From Ensifer sp. USDA 6670 (GTDB lineage Bacteria > Pseudomonadota > Alphaproteobacteria > Rhizobiales > Rhizobiaceae): DNA of 64,000 nt. The stretch spans positions 310,001 to 374,000 of the forward strand of contig ATWE01000002.1 in assembly GCA_000421085.1 (NCBI GenBank), in the 5' to 3' direction. A program made the translations under genes and the position numbers. Under the pieces are notes generated by a model. It saw only the letters and a list, made by a program, of their open reading frames with translations, did not search any database and was not told where the DNA came from. Shown piece after piece: positions 39,368-47,530 of the stretch; the stretch's first letter is position 1, and each line of letters opens with the position of its first letter.

Positions 39368-40360
39368 ATGCAGCGTTTCATCAACAATCCGGACGAGGTC
39401 GTCGAGGATACCGTCAAGGGTTTCGTCAAGGCGCATGACGATATCGTCCGCCTCGGCGAAAATCCGCGCGTCATCGTCGCCAGGGGTGCGCCGGTTGCCG
39501 GCAAGGTGGGTGTCGTGACCGGCGGCGGCTCCGGCCATGAGCCTGCCTTCATCGGCTACACCGGCCGCAACATGCTGGACGCGGTCGCAGTCGGCGAACT
39601 CTTTTCCTCGCCGACGGCCAAGAGCTTTCACGACGCGATGCGCGAAGCGAACGGCGGTAGGGGCGTCGTCTGCCTCTACGGCAATTATGCCGGCGACAAC
39701 ATGAACGTGAAGATGGCGGTGAAGCTCGCGGCCAAGGAAGGGATCGAAGTCGCGACGGTCGTCGCCAATGACGACGTCTGCTCCGCGCCGCCCGAAGAGC
39801 GCGAGAAGCGGCGCGGCGTCGCCGGGGAAATCTTCATGTGGAAGATCGGCGGGGCCAAGGCGGCCACCGGCGCGAGCCTCGAAGAGGTCCGTGCGATCGC
39901 CCAGAAGGCAATCGACAATTGCCGCTCAATCGGGGTTGGGCTCGGCCCCTGCACCCTCCCCGCGGTTGGGCATCCGAACTTCCGCATCGAGCCGGGCACG
40001 ATGGAAGTCGGCATCGGCCATCACGGCGAGCCCGGCGTGCGCGTCGAGGCGCTGAAGACCGCCGACGAGGTCGCGATCGACATGTGCAAGATCGTGCTGG
40101 ACGATCATGACCTGCCGGAAGGCACGGAAGTGGCTGTGCTCGTCTCCGGCCTCGGCGCAACGCCGCTCAACGAACTCTACATCCTGAACGACACGATCGA
40201 GCGCGAGATCACCGCACGGGGCCTCAACATCTACCGCACTTTCGTCGGCAACTACTTCACCTCGCTCGAAATGGTCGGAGCGACGCTGACCGTCATGGCG
40301 CTCGACGACGAACTCAAGGCGCTCCTCGATGTCGAGGTCCGCTGCACCGCCGTTCTCTGA
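39368..40360 (+). CDS. dhaK: Dihydroxyacetone/ketotetrose kinase subunit DhaK
   Basis: 330 residues, full-length DhaK. Substrate site residues by motif: His57 in GGGSGHEPAF, Asp110 in GNYAGDNMN, and His219 in GHHGEPGV, the residue that forms the covalent hemiaminal with the substrate carbonyl in the family. The loop NDDVCSAPPEEREKRRGVAG is also conserved. AGGAG precedes ATG 39368. Downstream of a GolD/DthD-type dehydrogenase the substrate may be erythrulose or another short ketose rather than dihydroxyacetone. Confidence 0.93.
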   Translation: MQRFINNPDEVVEDTVKGFVKAHDDIVRLGENPRVIVARGAPVAGKVGVVTGGGSGHEPAFIGYTGRNMLDAVAVGELFSSPTAKSFHDAMREANGGRGVVCLYGNYAGDNMNVKMAVKLAAKEGIEVATVVANDDVCSAPPEEREKRRGVAGEIFMWKIGGAKAATGASLEEVRAIAQKAIDNCRSIGVGLGPCTLPAVGHPNFRIEPGTMEVGIGHHGEPGVRVEALKTADEVAIDMCKIVLDDHDLPEGTEVAVLVSGLGATPLNELYILNDTIEREITARGLNIYRTFVGNYFTSLEMVGATLTVMALDDELKALLDVEVRCTAVL

Positions 40361-40370
40361 GGAAATGGAC

Positions 40371-41012
40371 ATGCAGACGTTTGAAAATGCAAAAGCCGGC
40401 GACATCGTCCTCACGCTTGCCGACCGGATCATCGAAAACCGCGCCTATCTGAGCGAGATCGACGGCAAGATCGGCGATGGCGATCACGGCGTGAACATGG
40501 CCAAGGGCTTTGGCCTTGCCGCAGAACGTCTTAAGGGCAAGGACGCCTCGCTTGCAGAGGCGCTCGATACACTCGGCACCGTGTTGATGACGGAGATCGG
40601 CGGTTCAATGGGGCCGCTCTACGGCGTAATGTTCACCGAATTCGCCGAAAAGATTGAGGGCGCCGACGCAATTGACGCCGCCGCCTATAGCCGCATGCTC
40701 CATGCCGGGCTCGAAGGCATCCGGTCGATCGGCTCCGCCAAGGTTGGCGACAAGACGCTGCTCGACACCTTAGTGCCTGCAGTCGACGCCTTCGATGCGG
40801 CCATTGCTGGCGGCGAGTCCTTCGCCGAAGCGCTCGACGCTCTTGTGTCGGCCGCGGAGGCCGGCCGCGATTCGACGCGCGACCTCGTCGCGAAGATAGG
40901 CCGCGCGAGCCGCCTCGGCGAACGCTCGCTCGGCGTGTTGGACGCCGGCGCCACCTCCTGTGCGATCATCCTTAGGGAGCTGTCGCACGGGGCTCGCGCC
41001 CGGCTCGCCTGA
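40371..41012 (+). CDS. dhaL: Nucleotide-binding kinase subunit DhaL (first)
   Basis: 213 residues. The Mg-nucleotide motif is DGDHG (36-40), followed by GGSMGPLYG and GDKTLLDTLVP, all typical of DhaL. It lies 10 bases after dhaK, so the two form one enzyme. GAGGAAA upstream favours ATG 40371 over the ATG at 40365. In PTS-type systems DhaL holds ADP and is rephosphorylated by DhaM, while in other systems ATP is used; no DhaM gene is in the window. Confidence 0.92.
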   Translation: MQTFENAKAGDIVLTLADRIIENRAYLSEIDGKIGDGDHGVNMAKGFGLAAERLKGKDASLAEALDTLGTVLMTEIGGSMGPLYGVMFTEFAEKIEGADAIDAAAYSRMLHAGLEGIRSIGSAKVGDKTLLDTLVPAVDAFDAAIAGGESFAEALDALVSAAEAGRDSTRDLVAKIGRASRLGERSLGVLDAGATSCAIILRELSHGARARLA

Positions 41013-41125
41013 CGACGCCTTCTCGCGATTGCGCGCAAAGGGGGTAGCGGCACCCGGCCCCCATTGCAAAAGCACGGCGTTGCTTCCATCCTCGCGGTCC
41101 GAAAACAGGGGAAGCATAGGACTGC

Positions 41126-43213
41126 ATGACCATCAAGACACCTACTCCGCGCAAGGGCGCTGCCAATCGAAGCGGTACGATCGATGCTTCGGACGCGATC
41201 CCCTTGCGCTACGGTGACGACCCCTATGTCTGGGCCTGCTGGCTTTATTACGAAGACGGCATGACGCAGGGCGAAATCGCCGAAGCGATGGGTGTGTCGC
41301 GGGCGACGGTAAACAGCTATCTCGCCGACGCCCGCGAAAAAGGCATCGTCAACATTTCCATCGAGCCGGCGCGACTGGCATCGCTCACCATCGCCCAGGA
41401 ATTGAAGCGGCATTTCGGCCTGACCGACTGTCTCGTGGTCCCGAGCGACGACAACGCACGTCCATTGATCGATCGCCTCGGAGCGGCCGGGGCGCAGGCG
41501 CTTCCGAAGCTCCTGAAATCCGGTGATACGCTCGCCGTCGCCTGGGGCCGCACCGTGCTTTCGGTCGGCGAGCACGCCGGGATCGCTTCCCTTCAGGACA
41601 TGACGGTGGTTCAGGCGACCGGCGGCACCACGGCCGCTTTCGCCTATACGCCGGAGCTTTGTGCCTCGGCCATCGCGCGTGCAATTTCGGCCCGCTGCGT
41701 CAACATCACCGCGCCGGCCGTGGTCAAATCGCCCGAGCTCCTGCATATGCTTCTGGAAGAGCCTCTGGTTCAGGAGCAGTTCGCGACCTTGGCGAGGGCA
41801 AACCGGGTGCTCTTCGGCATCTCCTCGCTTCGGCCGAATTCCACTATTCATACCAGCGGTTTCTTCGAATCGGTCTCGCTGCAGGACTATCTGGCAGCCG
41901 GCGCCGTCGGCGTCGTTGCGGGCCGTTTCATCGATGAACGCGGCCGTCCGGTCGCCGGCCCGCTCGACGATCGCACGGTCGGCATTTCACTGGACCTGCT
42001 CCGCAAGATCGGCACGCGCATTGCGGTCGCCGGCGGCTTCGACAAGGTTCCGGCCCTGCTCGCGGCGCTACGCGGCGGCTATGTCAACGTGCTCATCACG
42101 GACGCGGCAACCGGTCACGGAATCTTGCGGGCCGACGGCGTGACGGCACTTGACGCCAAGCTTTCGCACCGGCCGAAGCTTGTCCAGACACCGAGCTCCT
42201 ATCGCACTCATGTCAAGAAATTCCTCAACAACCCGAACGAAGTTGTAGAAGAGATGCTCGACGGGGTCGTCAGGGCGCATGGGAAATATCTGCAGCCGGT
42301 CAACGGATCGCACCGGGCGCTCGTCGCACGCCGCGGCCCCAGACCCGGAAAGGTCGGCCTCGTCATCGGCGGGGGCACGGGGCACGAGCCGTGCTTCCTC
42401 GGTTATGTCGGCAAGGGTCTTGCCGATGCGGTTGCCGTCGGCAACATCTTTTCCTCGCCGCCGCCCGATCCGATCGTGCAATGCGCCGAGGCCGCGTCCG
42501 GAGGCGAAGGCGTGCTCTTCGTCTACGGCAACTATGCCGGCGACGTGATGAACTTCGAGATGGCGGCTGAAATCGCCGAAGAAAAAGGCATCAGGGTAAG
42601 GACCGTGCTGACCACCGACGACGTCGCCTCCTCGCCCGTCGAGGACCGCGAGGGCCGGCGCGGCGTTGCGGGCAACTTCTTCATCTTCAAGATCGCGGGC
42701 GCGGCCTGCGATCGCGGCCTGTCGCTGGAAGCGTGCGAAGCCGTCACGCGAAAGGCGAACCTGCGCACCTATACGGTGGGCGTCGCGCTGGAACCCGGCT
42801 CGATGCCGCAAACGCGCCGGCACAATTTCGAGATCGGCCCGGACGACATGGAGGTCGGAATGGGCATCCACGGCGAACCGGGCGTAACGCGCGAGCGCAT
42901 CCGATCGGCGGACGAGATAACCGACAGCATCATGGACCGCATCTTCAAGGAGATGAAGACAGCACCCGGCGAGCGCGTCGCCGTGCTCGTCAATTCCTTC
43001 GGAGCGACGCCTCTGATGGAGCTCTACATCCTGTTCCGGCGGGTTGAGCAGCGACTGGCGGCAAAGGACATTCTGATCGAAGCGAACTGGATCGGGCATT
43101 ATTGCACCTCGCTGGATATGGCCGGCGCTTCGATCACCATTCTCCATCTTGATCAGGAGCTGTCCGATCTGCTTCATCACCCTTGCGAAACGGCTTTCCT
43201 GAAGATCAACTAG
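41126..43213 (+). CDS. SorC-type transcriptional regulator fused to a DhaK kinase subunit
   Basis: 695 residues in three parts. Residues 35-78 form a SorC/DeoR-like helix-turn-helix (DGMTQGEIAEAMGVSRATVN). Residues 80-350 are the SorC sugar-binding domain (GDTLAVAWGRTVLSVGEHAG, VQATGGTTAAFAYTPELCA, ITDAATGHGILR). Residues 363-693 are a complete DhaK domain with His420 (GGGTGHEPCF), Asp473 (GNYAGDVMN) and the covalent-site His582 (GIHGEPGV). No stop or frameshift separates the parts and the linker is short. It may be a bifunctional regulator-kinase or a regulator whose DhaK part senses substrate. I recall automated annotations with this architecture, so it is not unique. Confidence 0.93.
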   Translation: MTIKTPTPRKGAANRSGTIDASDAIPLRYGDDPYVWACWLYYEDGMTQGEIAEAMGVSRATVNSYLADAREKGIVNISIEPARLASLTIAQELKRHFGLTDCLVVPSDDNARPLIDRLGAAGAQALPKLLKSGDTLAVAWGRTVLSVGEHAGIASLQDMTVVQATGGTTAAFAYTPELCASAIARAISARCVNITAPAVVKSPELLHMLLEEPLVQEQFATLARANRVLFGISSLRPNSTIHTSGFFESVSLQDYLAAGAVGVVAGRFIDERGRPVAGPLDDRTVGISLDLLRKIGTRIAVAGGFDKVPALLAALRGGYVNVLITDAATGHGILRADGVTALDAKLSHRPKLVQTPSSYRTHVKKFLNNPNEVVEEMLDGVVRAHGKYLQPVNGSHRALVARRGPRPGKVGLVIGGGTGHEPCFLGYVGKGLADAVAVGNIFSSPPPDPIVQCAEAASGGEGVLFVYGNYAGDVMNFEMAAEIAEEKGIRVRTVLTTDDVASSPVEDREGRRGVAGNFFIFKIAGAACDRGLSLEACEAVTRKANLRTYTVGVALEPGSMPQTRRHNFEIGPDDMEVGMGIHGEPGVTRERIRSADEITDSIMDRIFKEMKTAPGERVAVLVNSFGATPLMELYILFRRVEQRLAAKDILIEANWIGHYCTSLDMAGASITILHLDQELSDLLHHPCETAFLKIN

Positions 43214-43289
43214 AACTGGCCTGAAGATCAGCTGAACAGGGCGGAAGCCCTGGACTGGCTGCGGATCCACCCAAAGGCCGCGGGAGGAA

Positions 43290-43937
43290 ATGATGTCGGA
43301 AAGCGCGGTGCGCCGCTTGATCGAAATGTTCGACGCGATCTCGAGTGCCATCGAGGCGGAGAGGGACCATCTGTCCGAACTTGACGGCGCGATCGGCGAC
43401 GCCGATCACGGGATTACCATGTCGATCGGCTTTTCTGCCGTGACCGGCGAACTTGCGAGGACGGATGCAGGCGGCGCCGGGCTGAGCGGTGTCATGACGG
43501 CGGCGGCGAGCGCCTTCCTGAATGCCGTCGGAGCTTCGACGGGACCGCTTTACGCCACCGCCTTCCGCCGTGCGGCCCAAGCCTTGGAAGGACGCGATGC
43601 GCTGGACCTCGAGACTTGCTCCCTCCTCATCCAGGCGGTTGCCTCCGGCATAAGCGAGCGCGGCAAAGGGCAGCGCGGCGACAAGACGATGCTCGACGTC
43701 TGGTTTCCCGCCGCCGACGCAGCGGCGCAGGCGGTCGCAGCCGGCAAGTCCGCCGCCGCATTCTGGGCGGATGTGACCGCAGCCGCCGAGAATGGCGCCA
43801 GCGCGACGCGTTCCATGGTGGCGACGAAAGGCCGTGCCGCCCGGGTTGGAGAACGCTCCCTCGGGCACATGGATCCCGGCGCCGCCTCGGCCGTCCTGAT
43901 CATTCGTGCGATGGCCCAAACCCTGCGCCAGGGTTAG
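43290..43937 (+). CDS. Nucleotide-binding kinase subunit DhaL (second)
   Basis: 215 residues. Motifs DADHG (37-41; Asp-Ala-Asp instead of Asp-Gly-Asp), GASTGPLYATAF and GDKTMLDVW, so the Mg-binding aspartates are kept. It follows the SorC-DhaK fusion by 76 bases and is its natural partner, giving the locus two DhaK/DhaL pairs. Its TAG stop falls in the first bases of a dispersed repeat. Confidence 0.9.
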   Translation: MMSESAVRRLIEMFDAISSAIEAERDHLSELDGAIGDADHGITMSIGFSAVTGELARTDAGGAGLSGVMTAAASAFLNAVGASTGPLYATAFRRAAQALEGRDALDLETCSLLIQAVASGISERGKGQRGDKTMLDVWFPAADAAAQAVAAGKSAAAFWADVTAAAENGASATRSMVATKGRAARVGERSLGHMDPGAASAVLIIRAMAQTLRQG

Positions 43938-44047
43938 AGCGGGATAAGGATAAGTGTGCGCGGTTCCGCCCGCATCCCGCTCTTCTTGGAATCGATCACG
44001 TTCATGTTTTTAGGTCGACCCGAGCTAAAAACATCGTGATCTTGAGC
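43935..44047 (+). repeat. Rhizobial palindromic repeat, copy B (longest)
   Basis: Two hairpins in series. AGAGCGGGAT (43936-43945) pairs with ATCCCGCTCT (43974-43983). Then GATCACG-TTC-ATGTTTTTAG pairs with CTAAAAACATCGTGATC with a 3-base bulge. The first half matches copy A and the second matches the fragment at 21677. It may also end transcription of the kinase operon. Confidence 0.75.
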
Positions 44048-44085
44048 GTGTCACTGCTTCGTTACACGCGATCCCGGGAAGTGCC

Positions 44086-44313
44086 CTAACCCGCTTCCGG
44101 TGCCGGCGGGGCCTCACCCGTCGTCAACATCTGCATCAGCGCGAGTTCGCTCCTCACGCCCTGCCGGTAAAGGTGGAACAGCATCTTTCCCAACTCCGCA
44201 CCGTGCTCACTTTCCGGCTCCAGCTCCCTGGAAGAGCAGGCATAAACGTGAACACGTCGCAACATCAAGATTTCGTCGTCGTCAATGGCGAGATCCGAGA
44301 AGCGCACCGACAT
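44086..44313 (-). CDS. Small protein of unknown function
   Basis: 75 residues, mostly charged and helical, no membrane segment. It contains AIDDDEILMLRRVHVYACSS and a C-terminal GEAPPAPEAG tail. ATG 44313 has GAGGG about nine bases upstream; an ATG at 44334 would add seven residues. I do not recognise a family, though the length, codon pattern and start region suggest a real gene. Confidence 0.6.
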   Translation of the reverse strand: MSVRFSDLAIDDDEILMLRRVHVYACSSRELEPESEHGAELGKMLFHLYRQGVRSELALMQMLTTGEAPPAPEAG

Positions 44314-44406
44314 TTCCTTTGACCCTCTAATCAAAGTGGCTTTGTTGATGATGACTTAATATCGGTGCGGATACGGCGCGATTCCAGCCCCCGCACCAAT
44401 CTTCTG

Positions 44407-44447
44407 GATTGCGGCCGCCGTAACGCAGCCGTTCTGCGGCCGCAATC
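44407..44447. repeat. 12-bp perfect inverted repeat around a 17-base loop
   Basis: GATTGCGGCCGC and GCGGCCGCAATC flank 17 bases in the 251-base gap between the small gene and the decayed gene. It may be a terminator for the decayed gene on the minus strand or a repeat element. No U-run is obvious. Confidence 0.55.
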
Positions 44448-44564
44448 GCTTGAGCCGCACCCTGACGAAGCGGATACCCCGCCTGCGGTGTGGTGCGAAG
44501 GGGCGCAACCGCCGGCTTGGACCAGGGAACTGTATTACAATTTTCCGTCCGAAAGTGCTCAGGT

Positions 44565-45007
44565 TTAGAGTTCGAACGGATCGTTGGCGTTCTTTCTGTC
44601 GGGAGCCGCTTCAAACGGATCTTTCGGGGGTTGGGGCGTCTTCTGCGCGGCAGCGGCGGCATCGACCGTCTCCTGGCAGGCCAGCATTTCGGACACGGCG
44701 AGCGCCGACCCCTTCAGAGCGAGGGCGGCTACTTCGCGGCCGTTGAACGTCGTTCGCATTCCCAACTTTCGACTGAACTCCTCGGCGAAGTTCACGTCGG
44801 TCGTGAATACGGAGAGAAAATTGACGCCGCCGAAATCAATGGCTTGCGCGGTGGCGTTCCAGACGGGATTGCGATCGAACTGGATCTCAATAGGGTAATC
44901 CTTGCCCGGCTCCAGAGACTTCCAATCGCCGTTTCCGAATGCCAGGTAGATGCCCCTCTGCTGCCTGGCAACGGCGTCCGCTCTTCCACTTCGCCTCCCA
45001 TAGTTGT
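44565..45007 (-). pseudogene. 5'-truncated gene for a conserved secreted-type protein
   Basis: The minus-strand frame is open from a TAG just past 45019 down to the stop at 44565 and encodes a coherent protein end: VARQQRGIYLAFGNGDWKSL, EPGKDYPIEIQFDRNPVW, NATAQAIDFGGVNFLSVF and FSRKLGMRTTFNGREVAALA. It has no ATG, GTG or TTG start until GTG 44793, well inside the conserved part, and no signal peptide. Proteins with this kind of C-terminus normally have an exported N-terminal half, which is missing. A relic, or a gene using an internal start to give about 76 residues. Confidence 0.5.
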
Positions 45008-45045
45008 ACGATGAACAGGGCTATTCAACGAATAGGGCGCGCAAC

Positions 45046-45207
45046 ATGTCGGTATTGATCAGCATTCTGATCACGTTTTTAGTCGTCATTCTGGTTCTCT
45101 ACCTCGTCAACCGGCTGCCTTTGGATGGGCGCACCAAGCAGATCGTCCAGGCCATCGTCATCATTATCGGCATCCTGTCGTTGCTTCGGTATCTTGCCGT
45201 GTTTTGA
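45046..45207 (+). CDS. Small Thivi_2564-type membrane protein
   Basis: 53 residues with two helices (SVLISILITFLVVILVLYLV and IVQAIVIIIGILSLLRYL) joined by NRLPLDGRTKQ. This matches small conserved membrane proteins annotated as Thivi_2564 family, function unknown. ATG 45046 gives the usual length; an upstream in-frame ATG region at 45004 would add a polar leader not seen in the family. Confidence 0.8.
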   Translation: MSVLISILITFLVVILVLYLVNRLPLDGRTKQIVQAIVIIIGILSLLRYLAVF

Positions 45208-45286
45208 CGCCGAACGGTTTCCTGTGGTTTCAGCTGAAATCATTTCGGGATCGACCTGAAAACCAGGCGGCCGTGCGCCATCAGGT

Positions 45287-47197
45287 CTATGATTGCGTGC
45301 GCAGGTGTGGAAACCCGCTCGTCACGTCCGGAGCGTTTGCCTCGGCGAGCCGGGAGAGGAATTGCTCCATGAGCGCGGAGTCGCCGAAGCGGCGCATGGA
45401 GCGCTCGCTTGCGAGCGAGAATTCGGGGTCCACTTCGGTCAGGCGCGCCATTGTGCGCTGCGCTCCCTCAACGTCTCCCCGCTGGCTCAGAACCGCCGTC
45501 CGTATCAGCAGGCAATCCGCCTCCTGCGGCGCACGGATCAGGCATTCCCGCAAGACCTCGTCGGCCTCATCGAGACGGCCGGCAGCATAGAGCGCTTGCC
45601 CGTAGACATAGGTATAATATTCCGGCGCCATGGGATGCAGCCGGCGCGCCCGCTCGGCGTTTTGCACCGCCTCGTCATAGCTGCCGAACCGAACCTGCGC
45701 CTTTGCCAGCGCCATCAGGCTGTCCGGGTCGTTCGGATTGAGTTCGACGGCCCTTTGTGCCGCCTGCATGGCGCCGGGATAATCGCCAGTGGCCGAAAGG
45801 CCGAAGCTGAGGACCTGGTAGCCGACAGCGAGATTCGGATCGAGGCGGACTGCCTGGCGTGCCTCGCTGAGGCCGGTTTCCACATCGGTCGTCGTCGCCC
45901 TGCCGCTGAGGTTCTGCACGAAGTCGACGATATAAGTCATCCCCAGACTGGCGCGCGCCGCGGCGTAACCGGGATCGAGCTCGAGGGCCTGATGAAGGAG
46001 CGCCCGCGCAGCGATGAGCGCCTCGGCATCCCTCGAACCGTGCTTGTAGCGGTCACGGGCCTTCAGGACGAGGTCGTAGGCCTGGAGGTTTTCGGTCGGC
46101 CGTTCCGCCGCATTCGAGACTTCCGACTCGCGCACATAGGAAACCAGATGCGAGACGATTTCGGCCGTCAGGTCGGTCTGGACCGCAAATATGTCCTCGA
46201 CCCGGCGGTCGTAACTGCGCGACCAGAGATGCGCACCGCTGCGCGCATCGATCAGCTGCGCCACCACGCGAAGCTGGTCCCCGGCGCGCCGGGCACTGCC
46301 TTCGACCACATAGCCGGCACCAAGCCTTTCGCCGATCAGGCGGATGTCTTCTGCCTGACCGCGCAGGGCGAAGGTCGAATTGCGGGCAATCACCTGAAGC
46401 TCGGGGTTTCGCGCCAGATTGGCGATTATGTCCTCGGTAAGCCCGTCGGCGAAATAGCTCTGTTCGGCATCGCCGCTCATATTATCGAAAGGCAGCACCG
46501 CGACCGTCGGCCTCGCATCGGCAAGTTCGCCGCCCGCTAGACGCGCGAGACTGCCGGCCAGCTCGGCGCTGACGGCTCTTACCTCCGGCGCCTGCGTTGC
46601 GGCAGCGGCGAGGACGAGGGCCGCGGCCCCGATAGCGTAGGGCAACGCCGCGCGCCGGCCACGGACGATCCGCCCGATCCAGCCGCGACGGCTCTTTTCG
46701 CCCGCATCGAGCCGCACCGCGTAGACGGCGAGCGGCTCGGGAATGTTCTTCGCCTGCCTCCGGCCGATGCTATAGAAGAGCTTGCTGCGGTTCCGGTCAG
46801 CGCTGCGGACCACCGCCTCGCTCACGAAAATGCCGCCCGGCTCGGCCATCGCCTCGAGCCGCGACGCGACGTTCACGCCGTCGCCGAACATGTCGCCGTC
46901 GGCTTCTATGACGTCGCCGAGGTTGATGCCGAGGCGCATGTCGAAGGGCTGCTCGGAAAATCCGTTCTGGATTTCGATCGCCGCATCGAGCGCCTCGTTG
47001 ACGCTTGGAAACGTTGCGAGAAAACCGTCCCCCGTCGTCTTGAAGGTGCGGCCGCCGTGCTTCTCGACCGAAGGTATGATCAGTCCGCTGAAAGTCGCCC
47101 GCAGGGCGGCATAGGTCGAGGATTCATCCTCGGACATCAGGCGGGTATAGCCGACGATATCGCCAGCTACGATTGCTGCGAGTTTACGTTCCATCAC
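45287..47197 (-). CDS. Class III adenylate/guanylate cyclase with TPR repeats
   Basis: 636 residues. The N-terminal cyclase homology domain (about 5-170) has the metal Asp13 in VAGDIVGYTRLM and the second metal region MRLGINLGDVIEADGDMFGD. A transmembrane helix at about 187-205 follows, then a domain shared with CadC/TolB-like regulators (TVAVLPFDNMSGDAEQSYFA, DGLTEDIIANLARNP) and TPR repeats to the C-terminus (AVELNPNDPDSLMALAKAQ). Sinorhizobium genomes carry many such cyclases. It likely makes cAMP in response to a periplasmic or protein signal. Substrate choice between ATP and GTP is not settled. Confidence 0.92.
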   Translation of the reverse strand: MMERKLAAIVAGDIVGYTRLMSEDESSTYAALRATFSGLIIPSVEKHGGRTFKTTGDGFLATFPSVNEALDAAIEIQNGFSEQPFDMRLGINLGDVIEADGDMFGDGVNVASRLEAMAEPGGIFVSEAVVRSADRNRSKLFYSIGRRQAKNIPEPLAVYAVRLDAGEKSRRGWIGRIVRGRRAALPYAIGAAALVLAAAATQAPEVRAVSAELAGSLARLAGGELADARPTVAVLPFDNMSGDAEQSYFADGLTEDIIANLARNPELQVIARNSTFALRGQAEDIRLIGERLGAGYVVEGSARRAGDQLRVVAQLIDARSGAHLWSRSYDRRVEDIFAVQTDLTAEIVSHLVSYVRESEVSNAAERPTENLQAYDLVLKARDRYKHGSRDAEALIAARALLHQALELDPGYAAARASLGMTYIVDFVQNLSGRATTTDVETGLSEARQAVRLDPNLAVGYQVLSFGLSATGDYPGAMQAAQRAVELNPNDPDSLMALAKAQVRFGSYDEAVQNAERARRLHPMAPEYYTYVYGQALYAAGRLDEADEVLRECLIRAPQEADCLLIRTAVLSQRGDVEGAQRTMARLTEVDPEFSLASERSMRRFGDSALMEQFLSRLAEANAPDVTSGFPHLRTQS

Positions 47198-47530
47198 GAG
47201 CCTCGACAGTCTTTACGCGCATCTTTATTGGACCAACCCCACCCGTCCACTCAAAACTCCGTGTCCGCCGAATAGCCTGCGAAGTGCATCCTGCGACGAC
47301 GCGTGCGCTTTCCAACTCGCCGTTGACAAGAAACCGGGATGATTGGCCGTAAGGAGGAATGGCTACGCAGAAGGACGCGAACGGTTGCTCATACACTGCA
47401 CAGGATTGCGGCCTTTGGGTGGCGACATTCCATTGCAGTCGGTTGCCCGCGCAGAGTTGGACGTTTCAGTGTTTCACCAAACACTGAAACGCTTTAACCG
47501 TTTGAACTGCACACTTTCGGACGGAGTCCG
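47198..47530. other. 333-base gap between cyclase start and lyase stop
   Basis: No gene is seen. It contains the 13-base hairpin described separately and presumably the cyclase promoter on the minus strand near 47200-47300. Confidence 0.5.
47462..47491 (-). terminator. Perfect 13-bp hairpin downstream of the TRAP/lyase operon
   Basis: CGTTTCAGTGTTT, loop CACC, AAACACTGAAACG. On the minus strand it lies 40 bases beyond the lyase stop, where the operon should end. No U-run follows. Confidence 0.6.
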
